A DNA stretch of 64,000 bases from Sipunculus nudus. Taxonomy: Eukaryota; Annelida; Sipuncula; Golfingiida; Sipunculidae. Under the pieces are notes generated by a model. That model was not told the origin of the DNA. It did no database searches and saw only the letters and a program-made list of their open reading frames with translations. Shown here in pieces: positions 11,801 to 23,135 of the stretch. Position 1 is the first letter of the stretch. Every line of letters starts with the position of its first letter. Made by a program: the position numbers and the translations under genes. The stretch lies in NCBI GenBank assembly GCA_026874595.1, contig CM049312.1, positions 71,022,929-71,086,928 on the forward strand. The letters run 5' to 3'.

Positions 11801-12022
11801 TATTATTTTTTTTTTAGAAATACATTCCTTAGTTATCTTTTTCTTCATATGATTACAGAATCAGCAAACATTGAGCCCCCACCACCTTTCGAAGCCCCTG
11901 GTGCCAGCAACATCGGCGCAGTTGCTATATCTGTTGTGGCTGTCATCGGAATGCTGGTTATTGTCACAGATATACCTTTGATCGTATCGTCTATCCGTGG
12001 TCAAGTCAAGACTAAACGGTAG
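5648..12022 (+). CDS. Gene C: sushi (CCP) repeat, single-pass membrane protein, fragmentary or decaying
   Basis: Five sushi-like exons and one transmembrane exon lie in order on the plus strand: 5,648-5,831 (frameshifted), 8,539-8,721 (intact), 9,362-9,545 (one-base frameshift), 10,408 to about 10,560 (decayed), 11,079-11,194 (second half of a module) and 11,859-12,022 (transmembrane and tail). Most junctions are phase 1, the usual arrangement for sushi modules, and the leftover bases fit from exon to exon. Sushi modules bind proteins or carbohydrates in complement regulators, selectins and many invertebrate surface receptors. The C-terminal exon here would anchor the protein in the plasma membrane with a short basic tail. 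No signal peptide exon was found. The mixture of clean and broken exons suggests a pseudogene, alternative use of only the intact exons, or assembly errors. Function is inferred from the domain type alone. Confidence 0.6.
5832..8538. other. Putative intron of gene C with dispersed repeats
   Basis: It contains dispersed repeat R3 (about 6,150-6,330, similar to 53,740-53,890), a copy of the mollusc-type 'TTTAGCTCAGCTGA' repeat (about 7,120-7,205) and an interrupted (AAT)n tract at 7,789-7,824. The minus-strand frame at 6,931-7,284 runs through this repeat and is not a supported gene. I see no other exon with sushi spacing. Confidence 0.5.
8539..8721 (+). CDS. Sushi (CCP) exon, intact, gene C
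   Basis: This exon of 183 nt (61 codons) is bounded by 'ccatag' and 'gacg|GTAATC'. It encodes one complete sushi module with four Cys (TRCAPV, DYSC, LLCG, PTCD), the usual YxC, and a Trp two thirds through (KVWVGT). It is phase 1 at both ends, so it can be skipped or duplicated without shifting the frame. Exon borders coincide with the module, as expected for this family. Confidence 0.85.
8722..9361. repeat. Intron of gene C containing repeat R1, copy 2 (8,989-9,200)
   Basis: The segment 8,989-9,200 shares 'aagtgactttatatttgtg' and 'atgattgcgtgagtt...gtgaacaaacaca' with the R1 copies at 956 and 36,495. The rest of this 640-bp intron shows nothing recognisable. Confidence 0.5.
9362..9545 (+). 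pseudogene. Sushi (CCP) exon with one-base frameshift, gene C
   Basis: It follows 'atttgacag' and ends before GTACGT. The start reads VIHCPDLST in the frame inherited from the previous exon. From about 9,393 the module continues in the next frame: NGKFWPITREYNSR, VTVTCPHGYLLP, MTCTENGTWTG and LTC. All four Cys and the Trp are present. Its length is 184 nt, one more than the intact exon (183 nt), so one extra base, or an assembly error, explains the break. Without a correction, translation stops about 45 nt later. Confidence 0.75.
9546..10407. repeat. Intron of gene C with 'CCGTCCGTCC' dispersed repeat (about 9,585-9,670)
   Basis: Right after the exon lies 'tcagctttactataagtcatctgagctatag' followed by TTTGTCCG and repeated GTCCGTCC. 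It belongs to the same family as the copies at 7,120, 43,380 and 50,330 (reverse). Otherwise AT-rich with no exon seen. Confidence 0.6.
10408..10560 (+). pseudogene. Heavily decayed sushi exon, gene C
   Basis: After a good acceptor (tattttcag), the frame carried from the previous exon reads LSCPLFPSWRG and stops at a TAA near 10,481. Other frames keep VTFSS and RYVFANGI, resembling the second half of a sushi module with the Cys codons lost. No donor site or final Cys can be identified. I take it as a dead exon. Confidence 0.45.
10561..11078. other. Gene C spacer; first half of the next sushi module not found
   Basis: The exon at 11,079 starts in phase 2 in the middle of a module, so a first-half exon ending in two spare bases should lie here. 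I could not find one with a Cys and a proper donor. Confidence 0.4.
11079..11194 (+). CDS. Second-half sushi exon, gene C
   Basis: This exon of 116 nt follows 'tttattag' and ends before GTAACC. It encodes SRINYSCEDD, KDGAIWKMATCDSHATW and EPC, that is the second, third and fourth Cys and the Trp of a sushi module. It is phase 2 at the start and phase 1 at the end. Complement-type genes often split one module by a phase 2 intron at about this position, so a half exon is plausible. The frame is open and joins correctly to the transmembrane exon. Confidence 0.7.
11195..11858. other. Intron of gene C, with GTCTGTCTG-rich patch
   Basis: A short 'tctgtctgtcggaccgtctg' patch at about 11,320-11,365 resembles the CCGTCC dispersed repeat. 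Two near-repeats, 'tgacacgtggagacatctcc' (11,549) and 'tgacatgtgaagacatcttc' (11,602), lie about 53 bp apart. No exon seen. Confidence 0.5.
11859..12022 (+). CDS. Transmembrane and cytoplasmic tail exon, gene C (terminal)
   Basis: It follows 'gattacag' and joins the previous exon in phase 1 (GAA, Glu). It encodes a Pro-rich stalk (SANIEPPPPFEAPG), a hydrophobic stretch IGAVAISVVAVIGMLVIV that fits one membrane helix, and a short tail ending in VKTKR before TAG at 12,020-12,022. This is the layout of a type I membrane protein C terminus. The frame is fully open. Confidence 0.75.
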
Positions 12023-13044
12023 ATAAATCTGACAAACATTGCAAAGGTTCGGACGTAGGTTCATTTGTTGAAGCTTTTTAGGCATTATTTAATGAAAACA
12101 TAATGCAATCATTTTACGGTTACATATTTTAAATTTTGCACGGAGATGTAATATTTGGCGGGCGTTGGAGCAAGTGCTTCATTCACGGGAGCTTTATTAT
12201 ATTGTAATATAGCTCACCATTACAGCAGAAATGAATCTGTATCACATTGGCGCACACACAAGAAAACGTCACTTTTAATTAAGGATAACGCTTTAGGGCT
12301 ATAAGATTAATTAGCAACCACAAAATGTCCTTTACTTCAGCGCTTTACAAGGACAGTGAGCAATCGGATGCATCTCACATCAGCTAGAGTGAAACATCGG
12401 TATGAAACAAAGTGAACGTCAGTGCAGCATTTAAGGCCTATTTAAACGTAGTGTATTTAGCAAATTATATGGGGGGGGGTAAATTTATTTTCCCATTTTG
12501 TGTCCGTATAAACATTTTCATTGTTTCTACTTTCCCTCTTTTTCTGTTTTTGTCTTCTGTTTTCTTTTATATTTAGCTTAAAGAGGTGCATCCTCCTTCC
12601 ACCACCTTCCCTAACCACGCACAATACAAGTTTTGAAGTCTACTTCGGCAGCCATATTTTCACAAGGACGATTTATTTCAAGTAATTTGTTAAACCTGGT
12701 TAAAGATAATTTCTTCTGTGCCCTCACTTAATGTAAAACTGCTAGGTTAAAAGGTTGGACAACTCAAACGCTCTGTATTATATATAACGTCCAGCATTGT
12801 AATATAATATGAAAGATTAACAAGTTCTGAATATTGACTTCAGAAGAGTTTTGCAATTGTTTCAGATCATTTCTTCCTCCGGAATAAAGAAAATAAAAAT
12901 GCGGCCAGTGGCATAAATTCTATAAATCTGTTACCTGTTGTTTTCCAAGCATTCTGTTAAAAAGCATTATATGTTTCTGCCACAGAAGGATAAGTTAATT
13001 TTAATATAAAATATTACATGGGTATCTCTTTCTGAATGAAAAAC
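12023..13044. other. 3' flank of gene C
   Basis: It may hold the 3' UTR; AATAAA signals occur at 12,883 and 12,892. A G run lies at about 12,470. No other coding signal is visible. Confidence 0.35.
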
Positions 13045-13647
13045 TTTTTAAATGTGGTATAATAATTTATACATACTGTCGATACTGCCATACAGCTGTG
13101 GAAAATATAGGTCATTTCTTCTTTCACTGTTCAGTTGTTAAAATATTTTGGAGGGCAATATTTTATGCGGAATATCAGAAGACCAAATAACAGAAAAAAA
13201 AGTTATCTTGGAATACCAGAAAGAAATATAAAGAAAGAGAATAAAGTCCTTTTACATATATATTTTATTTATGTTACACAGGAAATTAGTAAATTGAATA
13301 TATATAGTTTCAAGAAGTACCTGATTTACCAGAAAAAAGTGGAATGTGGAGTTAAAGATGGAAATACAAATGAAAGGTTATTCCTTTGGGATACCATAGT
13401 TGATTAAATATATTTTTACATTGTTTAATTATTAAAATCAATACTAAAAATATACTTTTTTGAAAAATGATATAATACAAGATTATCTAGATTATGAGAT
13501 TATCACTCTGTTGCGGTGTTTTGTGTTGTGTAGTTCATATATGATGTGCTTTTGTTGTGTATGTAATTAGTAGTAAACATGGATTCTATATTGTCTTGAA
13601 TGTTTGTATTACTATTTTTGTCAATAAAATTTTGTTTAAAAAAAATA
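13045..13647 (+). mobile_element. L1-type LINE 3' end with poly(A), second copy
   Basis: The frame from about 13,075 reads CRYCHTAVENIGHFFFHC and KIFWRAI, the terminal Cys-rich motif of L1-clade ORF2. A shift near 13,160-13,200 leads to YLGIPERN, LLHIYFIYVTQEISK and the final WDTIVD (stop at 13,405). The 3' UTR ends in 'caataaaattttgtttaaaaaaaa' at 13,621-13,647, so this is a true 3' terminus with polyadenylation tail. It has lost everything upstream, the usual result of incomplete target-primed reverse transcription. Confidence 0.85.
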
Positions 13648-14102
13648 TGTTCCTGCCACGTTTTGGTATGTGATGAATAAATGTGAAAAGGGGTCTTTCA
13701 GAAGGTAATATCAACGGCCTTGAATCGGGTAGGACAATGGGACATGTCCCCCTCGCCTTTTTTGGAGATTGAGGACAAATTACCTTTTGCCCCCCCCCCC
13801 ACCCCCTCATTTTGTAAACGGAAAAGTGCATGGTCAATGGGTCATAGAGTTATTCGGACTAGGTTTTGATTGTAGCTTTCTGCATTTGATTGTAGCTTTC
13901 CGTATTTAAGCTAAATTTAACAACAGGTGGTTGTGGTATACGCCTCATGTTTTAGTATTTATACTTATTCAATGCATATGCAGTAACCTGCTGTACTATG
14001 TATTCTCGAAGCAGAACAGGCGTGTCCAAGATGAGACAGTTTGCAACGTAATTTATAGCGAACAATGGGCTGAGAAAACATTAGGGAGACAATCCACAGG
14101 GG

Positions 14103-14105
<3 letters not shown>
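13648..14105. other. Spacer with G/C homopolymer runs
   Basis: It contains a C run at about 13,790-13,805 and a short direct repeat 'tgattgtagctttc' (13,867 and 13,887). Nothing coding is supported. Confidence 0.5.

Positions 14106-14154
<49 letters not shown>
14106..14154. repeat. (TA)n microsatellite
   Basis: Uninterrupted TA tract of about 24 units. Confidence 0.95.
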
Positions 14155-14155
<1 letters not shown>

Positions 14156-16984
14156 CGATAGGCTTATATTCAAGTCACCATGAGATGAATTATTTGCATT
14201 GAAAGATTACTGAGGTAAATATGAATAAGCTGTAAGGTAACCCCGAGAATTAGCTCGGAATTGCTAAAAAGGTACTGAAACAGTGGGGGGGGGGGCATCT
14301 CCTCCTCCTCCTCTACGCACTTGAAACAAGACCCTGCTGACACTTCAGTGACATCAATGTTTCAGAGATGGAAATTTAGAAATTTAACATGCAAAAATGC
14401 CATGTGACATTGATGAGGAATGATGCAGTGTCCACCAGTTATAGACATATACCGAATTAAACGTATTCATAATACAGCCCAAGTGAAACAGCATTTCAGA
14501 TGTCCAAGATATTTCGAGTGGCAGTATAGAGATAACACCAAAGGCTATGATGAATATATTTAGGATCCATGTGTATAATTGTACGGAAATTGTTATTCCA
14601 GAAAATAAGAGAACATCGTCTGATACGATTCGACTCTTCTTCAAATGATTATACGATTGATCACAAAGTGAACATTTTTTTTTCTATATTTTCCTATATA
14701 TTCCTACACATGTTAAGAGCCTTTCTATCATCGCATGGGATTATATTAATTCGATGATCTCAAAAGTTACTACTTATCCAAATTTCTTGAACCCACTACA
14801 AATAGGTTCTAAGGTTGGGGGTCCTATATGCTGGATTAATTTGGCTTCAACGTTTAAGGATGTGTACACTATTCATAAACCTAAACTTAGAAATAAAAAT
14901 AACAAGTGTTGAACCATTCCCCAGATTAATCAAACTTCTTATGTAATACATAGTTTAATTTTGTATATTGCCAGTTCATTCCCAAAACCAGAAATCTTCT
15001 TTCAACATTTCTATACATCCGAAAGCATTCTTTGGAAGAATCATGCAAAAGAACGGGAAAATGTTTACATCAATAGACTGATCTTTTATGATTTAAAAGC
15101 TGCAGGAAGTATCAATAGTGTCAAGTTTTACAGTCTACGGGTGTAGGCCAATAGAAATAGCCAGAATAAAGACTAAATGTAAAAACAAAATTGCAACAAA
15201 ATTTCTGTTTGCACAAACATTTTCGTAAGGTGTATTGTTTGACATACTCAAAGTCCGCCAAAATCACCGGATGGGAAGGGTGAATAGTTTACGTGTTGTT
15301 TTTTTCTGATACCCCGAGTCGCAGTGGATAAAAATAAAAGATTTTGACATAAACTACATAACGGGCCCTCATTTCAGTTACAGCAGTTCCAACGAGGGTA
15401 CTAAGGTAAGAAAAAAAAACAATGTTTTGATAACATTAGATAATTTAAAGTGTAACATTAAATGTATTTTGGATAAAATAATATCTTAGGTGATTTTTTT
15501 CCATGATAAATAACGTATTAATGGTGTAATTTGACAGACTTCTTGCTAATTCTTTACATCCATCCACATATCGTTGTTTGAGATACCTTTTATTTTGCTC
15601 AGATGCGTTTCAAAACAAACTTTGACGCTATACTATATTTCTGTTTACCGGTTTTGTACTTCGAGGTTACCCGAATCCCCATAAAATTGTTATGATTTGC
15701 GATTGCGGGGAGTGGATGTGTTCCATATATGACATATATGTTTCGTAAACACAATCCATTTACTTCTCAATTGCGTCCCAAGGTACTAATGACCGTCGGG
15801 TTAATTTTTTTTGCTGTGTTAATAATGTATTTCTTTAATAAACCCCGGCCTTCAATAGACCGCGATTTGCTTTGACCCCGGTTCAAAGCCGGTCTGTAAA
15901 AAAAAATAGTTATTATAATCGACATATAACTTTCCAGTAATTTCACCGATTCTGGTTACACATCTTCGGGCTCAGTGCTAAGAATCTGCCCAGCGAGAGC
16001 GGGTGTCGCATGTTTAAAATTTGGAGCTGGATGCACAATGCGATACCACGCTCTCATTGGTATGATTACAATTCTTTGCTCTGTGCAAACCGGGTGGTGT
16101 GTCCAAAAGAACATTGTTATATAAAGCAGCGGTTAAAACAAAAGATGTGGAATGTCCAACGTATAACAGCTAACTGAGGATTAAATAATTCTAAACTTAA
16201 AAGAAAGTGTATTCATCTTGTTACATTGATCTTGTACATACAGCTCATTGTTTTGTAATGTAAATTAAATGAATCAATCATGAAAAACATTTCCTGTATT
16301 TTCTTGTGAACTTTACACTAAGATGAAAATTGGATTTATTTTTCCTTATACAGGTTGGATTTTCTCTGTATTCCTTTTATCCCTCTGATTCAGATTTATT
16401 TCATACGTATACCTTTCAAAAACAAGAGTGTTACTATACCGAGTTACTATACACGCAAGCCCTAGTCCAAAACTCAATGACAATACCAGAATCCGGCCCT
16501 CAACATAGACAAACAACACTGTACAGCTGACCCCGGCCCCAGTGAACTTGCTTTCAGCAGTTGAGATCAGCCAACTGATAGTAATTGGCCTTGGTCACCC
16601 TGGGTCACTTAATGCAAAAGAGTATTATTGTATTCTTTATTTCATATTATTTTTATCACTGTACATAATAAATGATTTACTCTAGCATAGTCTATAGAAA
16701 TAGGCAACACTGGCGTTTTATTTTTACCCTGGCATTTTCATTGGCGCAGGTGTTGTGAGTGTGGACAACTCTGGATAATATTTTGACCTGATAACATATT
16801 TGACCATTTGGCGCCCTCTAAGGACTGATCTTATTAGAGGTCTATATCTCAGAATTAAAAAAAAAAATTAAAAAAAAAACAGGTTGCATAGAGCAGAAAT
16901 ACAATGCTGTCCATGTTGACCACACGCAGGTGGAAAAGATATTGGATAATATTGATGATAGGATGCATGGCGAAGATGAATCTG
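14155..16984. other. Gene-poor stretch
   Basis: Isolated splice-like signals occur (for example 'ctcatttcag' at 15,370 with a donor at 15,406, and 'actttccag' at 15,938), but no domain or consistent frame joins them. A G run lies at 14,285-14,294. I cannot support a gene here, though small exons of an unknown gene remain possible. Confidence 0.4.
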
Positions 16985-17420
16985 ATGGTTCCGTAGGGGA
17001 TGTTGTATTATATGGTCGACAGGATGCTGCATAGGATTATGTATATGATTAAAGAGAAGATGCTGGAAAGGATGATATATATGATGACCAATGTGATACT
17101 GGAGAGGATGTAGGAGAGTATGATGTATGTGATGATGGAGACGGCGCTCGGGAGGAAGTTATGTGGTATGGTGGAGAGGCTGCTTGGAAAGATGTATATA
17201 ATTGGAGAAAAAATGCTAGAGAGGATGATTTGTATAATGGTGGAAAGGTGGTTGAAAATGATGCTTGAGAGCTCACAGGAGCGGATCAGGTATGTGAAAG
17301 TGCGGAGGTTACCGGAGAGGAATTTAGAGAGAATGTTGTTTGTCATATTTCAGTGGATCGTGGAGAGGATACTTGAGAACGTCGTATATATGATGGTGTT
17401 TTTCTCTTTACTGGTTAAGA
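16985..17420 (+). repeat. Degenerate purine-rich tandem repeat (about 36-bp unit)
   Basis: Variants of 'gagaggatgatgtatatgat' and 'gatgctggaaagga' recur roughly every 36 bp, with strong purine bias on the plus strand. Long open frames on both strands (for example minus 17,346-17,008 and plus 17,120-17,452) are by-products of the repeat: they consist of Met/Glu/Arg on one strand and Ser/Ile/Leu/Pro on the other. Confidence 0.7.
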
Positions 17421-17751
17421 CGCAATGGGATTGTACCGGTTTGCCTAGATGATAAAAAACATCTTTGCAATTCTTGAATCGATGAATATGATAAGCATAT
17501 ACTTTACTCCAATGTCCATACCGTTACGTATTCTAGCACAGATTGGCAACTCTAACAAGGACCAGGCTTTTATTAGCAAAATAATTGCATTTTGATCCAT
17601 GCGGCCAATCCGGGGAACAGTGTTTTTGTATGGTGTTATTTTACAAACATTAAATGAATGAAAACAACTTTCCATAATTAAAAAGTCAGTATTGTGACAA
17701 GTCTGTTACATACAATTTTTCAAGGAATGTCTGGAGTGTTGGCAGTATCAC

Positions 17752-17945
17752 CAGGGGCGGATCAAAGATTAAGGAAAAGAGGGGTACATCCCAGGAGGAC
17801 CTGTGACAAAATCTAAAAACAATGTCCCCCGGTCTGGAAAAGGGGGGGGGGTGTAGACCACAAAAATTGGTCTGACACCCTTGCGTAGCTTGACAAAAAA
17901 GGGCGGGTCCGGATTGTCTGGACCCCTTCCCTGGATCCGCTTCTG
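17752..17945. mobile_element. 194-bp MITE with TIR CAGGGGCGGATC and ATCAC target duplication
   Basis: The left end CAGGGGCGGATC is mirrored on the right by GATCCGCTTCTG (imperfect). The 5-bp sequence ATCAC flanks both sides (17,747-17,751 and 17,946-17,950), which fits a target site duplication. The interior has G and A runs and no open frame of note. I associate the end CAGGGGCGGATCC with non-autonomous DNA elements of invertebrates, but leave the superfamily open. Confidence 0.8.
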
Positions 17946-18596
17946 ATCACGATATGCTAGTGAGTACGTTGAGGAACAACATTCAGGGGGCAAATATATC
18001 CGTTATATTGTTTGTTTTTTTAATTTGTTTTTGTTCATATGATGTAATGTGTCAGAAGGAGTGTAAATATCAGTTACTAATTTAATTCATTACATAACAG
18101 TCTATTTTTAAATTAATAATGTCTAAGGTTTATAATTCTATCATTTTATTAACGCTGTTCCTTCTACAGACTTGATTGATAAAGCAGTCCTATTACAGCA
18201 TATAATTTACGCTTTCTCCGTTAATACGTAACTATGAGAGTACTCACTTTAACATTCTGTCGCTAACAGGTGTAATTTCATAGTAAAATGTTCGAAACAA
18301 AAATTGGCAAATTAAAGGGTGACTTTCATCTTAGATGAGAGATATATATGTATAAATATACAAATTTGATCTGAGGTTGTTAACTGAAGGGGAATTGAAA
18401 GGTTACTCATTAATCATGATCAGCAAAATATGCAGAATCTTATGTCATTTGTCATAAGCCTGGTTCGTCAGATGTGTCCATATTGGACGAGCTTGGATTA
18501 AGACTGCGGACATTTTGTCGGGACCCCCACTGTTTATACAATTGGATATACAAGTGGATATAAACTTAACGGCGCTTTTTATATTATTATTTTTTT

Positions 18597-18840
18597 TATT
18601 AAAGATCAATTTTCTTTCTTTAGTAGACGTCAGATATTGAAATAAGTCCCTTTTAAATCCCTCGGGTATGCAGGAATTGACAATCTAGAACCTGTGAAAA
18701 GTATTTATGATTTTTTTTTATTCGCATATCCAGTCACGAATCACAAAAAGTAATATGAAAGATCAATAGAATTATCTTTCTTTAGTAGATGTCGGATAAC
18801 AAAATAATTTCCTTAAAAACCCCCGGGTATGTAGAAATGT
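18597..18840. repeat. Two-copy tandem repeat (about 157 bp)
   Basis: 'agatcaat...ttctttagtagacgtc...cctcgggtatgcagga' is repeated about 157 bp downstream with changes ('agatcaat...ctttagtagatgtcgga...cccgggtatgtaga'). Non-coding. Confidence 0.65.
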
Positions 18841-20663
18841 TAAATAAATTGATGGACCATTTCTAGCAACAGAACCAAACAATAATATTTGTATTGATAA
18901 ATCAAATTGATCATCTCATAAATAGGAACAGACAATAAAGGGTAAAATTATGCTGACAGCACAGACAAAGATTTCCTTTGTCCGTTCAGGTATTGATACA
19001 TCATTCCTTACCAGGTGATGCGTATGATACTATTATTTGTAAAATATGTGAAGTAGGTCTGTATGATTCAGGAAATATAAACAAAATCACTAAAATATAT
19101 AGAATCACCGCATATTTTACTACATTCATATTCATAATTCCTGTTCCTCTCATAAATTATTGAAACCATTAGCAGCTGCTTTAGCCTTTCAGCTTCTTTA
19201 GGTATAGAATTTTAGGTATAGACTGAATATTATGTAACAATATGCCTTAAAATTAAGAAACGTGAAAATTAACGTCAACGAAGAAGAATAGCGTAGAAAA
19301 CAACATTCTGTAGATGTCAAGACTAAAATGATAATTTAATAATTAGTTCTGTTACTTTGTTCAATTATTTTTTTTTTGTTCAGAATCTAGGGATTGTAGA
19401 ATTATTCTGCCTAGCTGTCTCAGTTGATAAGCTGTTTGTTCAGGAATATCCAGGTTAATCAAACTGAGTATAATCAGATGGTTCTCATAAACGTCAAATT
19501 ACAAGTGGACATTGACTAGGTTTTGACTTATTATATAATTGAAGGTTAAAAATGTATATAATTTAATTTGTTAATGTTCTTGGCGATCCTCCACTCCATG
19601 ACAAAATGCTACTATTGTTTGCTGGCATTGTCAGAAAAAATTTATTTTGTAGGAAGAAGATTCTTCCGAAAATCTTCTGATGGAGCTAATGGGAAATGTT
19701 TGTATGCCTTTAAATTAATTTCTTATACTATTACCTAAATTAAAGTGCGATCCACTGATGTGAAAGTCATTCATACATGTTCTATTTCCATTCATTACTG
19801 CATTCACGTAAAATCATGACAAGTAAATGCCAGTAATTGTTAATTGCTTTTATTATATTTGTACTTGTGCACAGTGCGTGTGTACGTTGAGCACAATGGA
19901 TTACATTTTCACATATGTATAAAAATGGAGATTCTATCAAAAATACATTAATGTGTGGTGCAGTTAAGGAATCGTTGCCATTCAAACTTCTAGGTCCTAT
20001 AAGGTCCTAGATCCATTATCCAGGTGTTCTATCGTCTGTTCAGTCATCTTATCCCGCTATTAGCAACTACAAATACAATAAGCCACTTATTAGAGAAAAA
20101 AATACATGTAGAAATTACGATATAACAATAATAATGGACAAAGGTGAAATAAACGTAATAGCATAACAAATGACGTTTGGCGTGATAAATACATTCTTAT
20201 CGACTACGAAGGGCCAAAATTCGAGCCATGGAAAGTGCCTCGTATTAGGTTTATCACTATTTGTAGAGTCCACGTTTAATAAGTAAACTTAATAATAATA
20301 AAATCTGTAAACATTTGTATGTGTATTATGTTGTCTCGATAGGTATAAAACTTTTCAATCGATATGTAAATCATTTACTCGGGATCAGCGTTAATGTCAC
20401 CTCTCAGATGATTACAATTACCTTTTTTGAAAATTTACATTTAGTTAATACATGTGAAACATTCGCGAAAGAAAACCACGTCCTTGATCATATAATATAT
20501 CACATACTCCAGTTCCTGTATTACATTCTGTAATGTAACAACGCTACATGAATCGTTAACTATTATTCTAGCTAAGAAAAAAAATCTATCTAATAATGCC
20601 ACCTTTAAATTGAATTATTTGGCTAATCCCACTGGTGGACTTATTACACAGGTTTCATTGTAC
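18841..20663. other. Spacer downstream of gene A
   Basis: AT-rich sequence following the stop of gene A on the minus strand. Its 3' UTR must lie in the upper part, but no unambiguous polyadenylation site was chosen. Apart from the SINE relic at 19,405 nothing is recognised. Confidence 0.4.
19405..19475 (+). repeat. Degenerate tRNA-like SINE head
   Basis: 'tagctgtctcagttgataag' resembles a tRNA A box region, and 'ccaggttaatcaaactg' some 35 bp later resembles a degraded B box. No stable tRNA fold is evident, so a SINE relic is the best reading. Confidence 0.35.
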
Positions 20664-22177
20664 TTACTCTGTTGACCAGTGTCTGGAGAATAGATCGTGG
20701 CCCTCGGGGGTATCGTCATAAGTTAGCAAGTCATCGTCAGGCCTTGAATAGATAACAAAACAGTAGTATACAGAGGTCTTTGTTTAAAATATCAAAAGAA
20801 ATAATCTGGTACCTTATTTAATGAAGCATATATCACTGACAATAATGTTAAAACAATACAATCGTATAATTCAATCATTTTCTTTATATTACTATGTCTT
20901 GCACATTTTAGGCATATGTTTTAAAATGGATATAAATATATTACATATTTACATATTGTTATATCATCTCCCATTCTGATTTTTTCCCCCATTTAATAAA
21001 AGCTGACGTTTTGCTGTCATTAACTTTAACAGATAATCAAATCATCTTACTCTCCGTTGTCGTCTCCACATAGGCCTGCCATTTCCCCTTCGAAATTATG
21101 AGCAAGGCATACTTTCAATTCTCTTGAACAGTCCCAAGACAGTTGGAAAAAAGTGCTCTTGATTCTAAAGATATCGCGGTTATATTCCTGTTTCATCCAT
21201 ACTCCTCCCTCTTCAATCGGGTTCATCATAAGGTAATTCAATAGCTGCACCATCCTAATGAAATAATACCCGTTTGTTATAACAGAATTAATTCCTAACC
21301 TTTCACTTTGTGATTGTTCGTACACATGTATCATATTCAAAGTATGTTATTGGTTCTTTCAAGACGACCTTTAAATACAAATTGTTTCTACCACTGGACA
21401 GCGGTAAATATGTACACACCCAGTAAAAACAATTATTAAATAAAAGAAATGCAATGATAGAAATAAAACCTAAATGTTCAATTATACTCTGTTCTACCAC
21501 CCATGCCCCCCCCCCCCCCACCGTTTTTTTTTTTTTGCGAGAGAAATAAAAAATAAGTTACCTTTGATAAATATTATGACATAATTTGGTAGTAGAAAGA
21601 TACGCCCTCCATTTTGAACATAAAGCTGTACTTTGCATGAAGTTTTCACAAAATATTTTTTATCTAAAATTTGAGAAACATTCTCCTGAAGTTGCGACAT
21701 TTTCTCTAAGTGGGACTTGGAACCAAGGGGCCAAGGACGATGGAACAGTCTGGAACAGTCTATTTTACCAGAAGTAGTGAATCGGCTTTATGTTGTTCCT
21801 GTGCTGTGGTGATCCGTGTGTTGTTGACTGTGTTGAAAGCTTATTAGAAAAAAATACACAGTATAATTTCAAATTTATAATGTAAATTTAATTTAAAAAG
21901 TAAAAGCGTATGGTTAAGAGAGAAGAGAGGGCATAGCACGAAAATATAATGCATGTTTGAAACCTTGTACAAACCTTGTTCACTTGAACAAGCGTCAAGG
22001 CTTAACCTTTCGCTAAGTTGAGGGGCATTTGGGAAAAGTTGCTAATGTTGTTTGTCTATACAATCTTTTAATCAGGCGTTTTTAACATGAATATTCATAA
22101 GCCAACAAAAAAAACTCATGCTTGTTTTCAATATTTAAATTAATATTAGGTTTGCTCAATGAAACAGTTTAACTGTG

Positions 22178-22232
<55 letters not shown>

Positions 22233-23087
22233 GAATTTTCATCCATATTTTCATGAAAAGTATCACAATTATTTTTTTTTTAAATCATCTACATCTATAA
22301 AATTGAGAGCAAATTGTATAATATATTGCCTTTTTATTGAAAATCATGGATATGACCAGGTATTTTATGAATGAATTTAGAATACATTTTAACTTTTGTT
22401 ATTATATTCATTATATATATATATATACATACATATATACATACAAAGAAAAGTCAGTTCCCTACAATTACCTTACGATTGCCGGTCGCCTGCTCTATCC
22501 ACTGAGATACAGCAGATTAGGCAGACCACCCTGACCCCTGTGTGTATTTGCACACTTTCATAGGAACAGCGAAGAGACGTCGTCAGTTTCTCAAAAAATG
22601 AAAATAATAATAACGGGGGGGGGCAAATTAGACTTACGAAAAATTAAAAAATAAAAAAACTAACAGGGCTTTAATATGGTCTTTCGGGATATTGACGAAA
22701 GTTTAACGATTTCACCAAATGTTCTTGGGGTTATGCAATTATAGCGAAATTCAAGCACATATTAAAATACTCTCAATCCAACGAATCTATGCAGGAATAT
22801 TTTGTGTCTATGGATAAAACTGGGAATTTGACCTTCCACTAATAATCTACGGATCATATTTATAATTTGAGTCTGAAAGGTATACCTTTTATCCTTTCAA
22901 ACGTTATAAGACATCTGATACGTGCATTTTAATAAAATAAATAGTGGTGTTTCCATTATAACACATCGTATTTTGGCATGGTGAATTCGCATGCCCCTTA
23001 AATGCCAACAAACCCCACGGCCCCTTTCACATATATTTTTTACCTGCCATTACACCGTGAACAATTCCAGACAAAAAACTTGTAGTG

Positions 23088-23135
<48 letters not shown>

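Noticed and set aside
15370-16530. Splice-like sites suggesting exons on the plus strand
   Set aside because: No domain, no consistent phase and no paralogous support; chance acceptors are common in AT-rich DNA.
17008-17452. Two long opposite frames of about 110 codons
   Set aside because: Explained by the degenerate purine-rich tandem repeat; composition is extreme and no domain is visible.
20568-20575. Additional tiny terminal exon of gene A after a strong acceptor at 20,572
   Set aside because: Exon 5 already ends in an in-frame TAA (20,666-20,664) when read through, matching gene B where exon 5 is also terminal.
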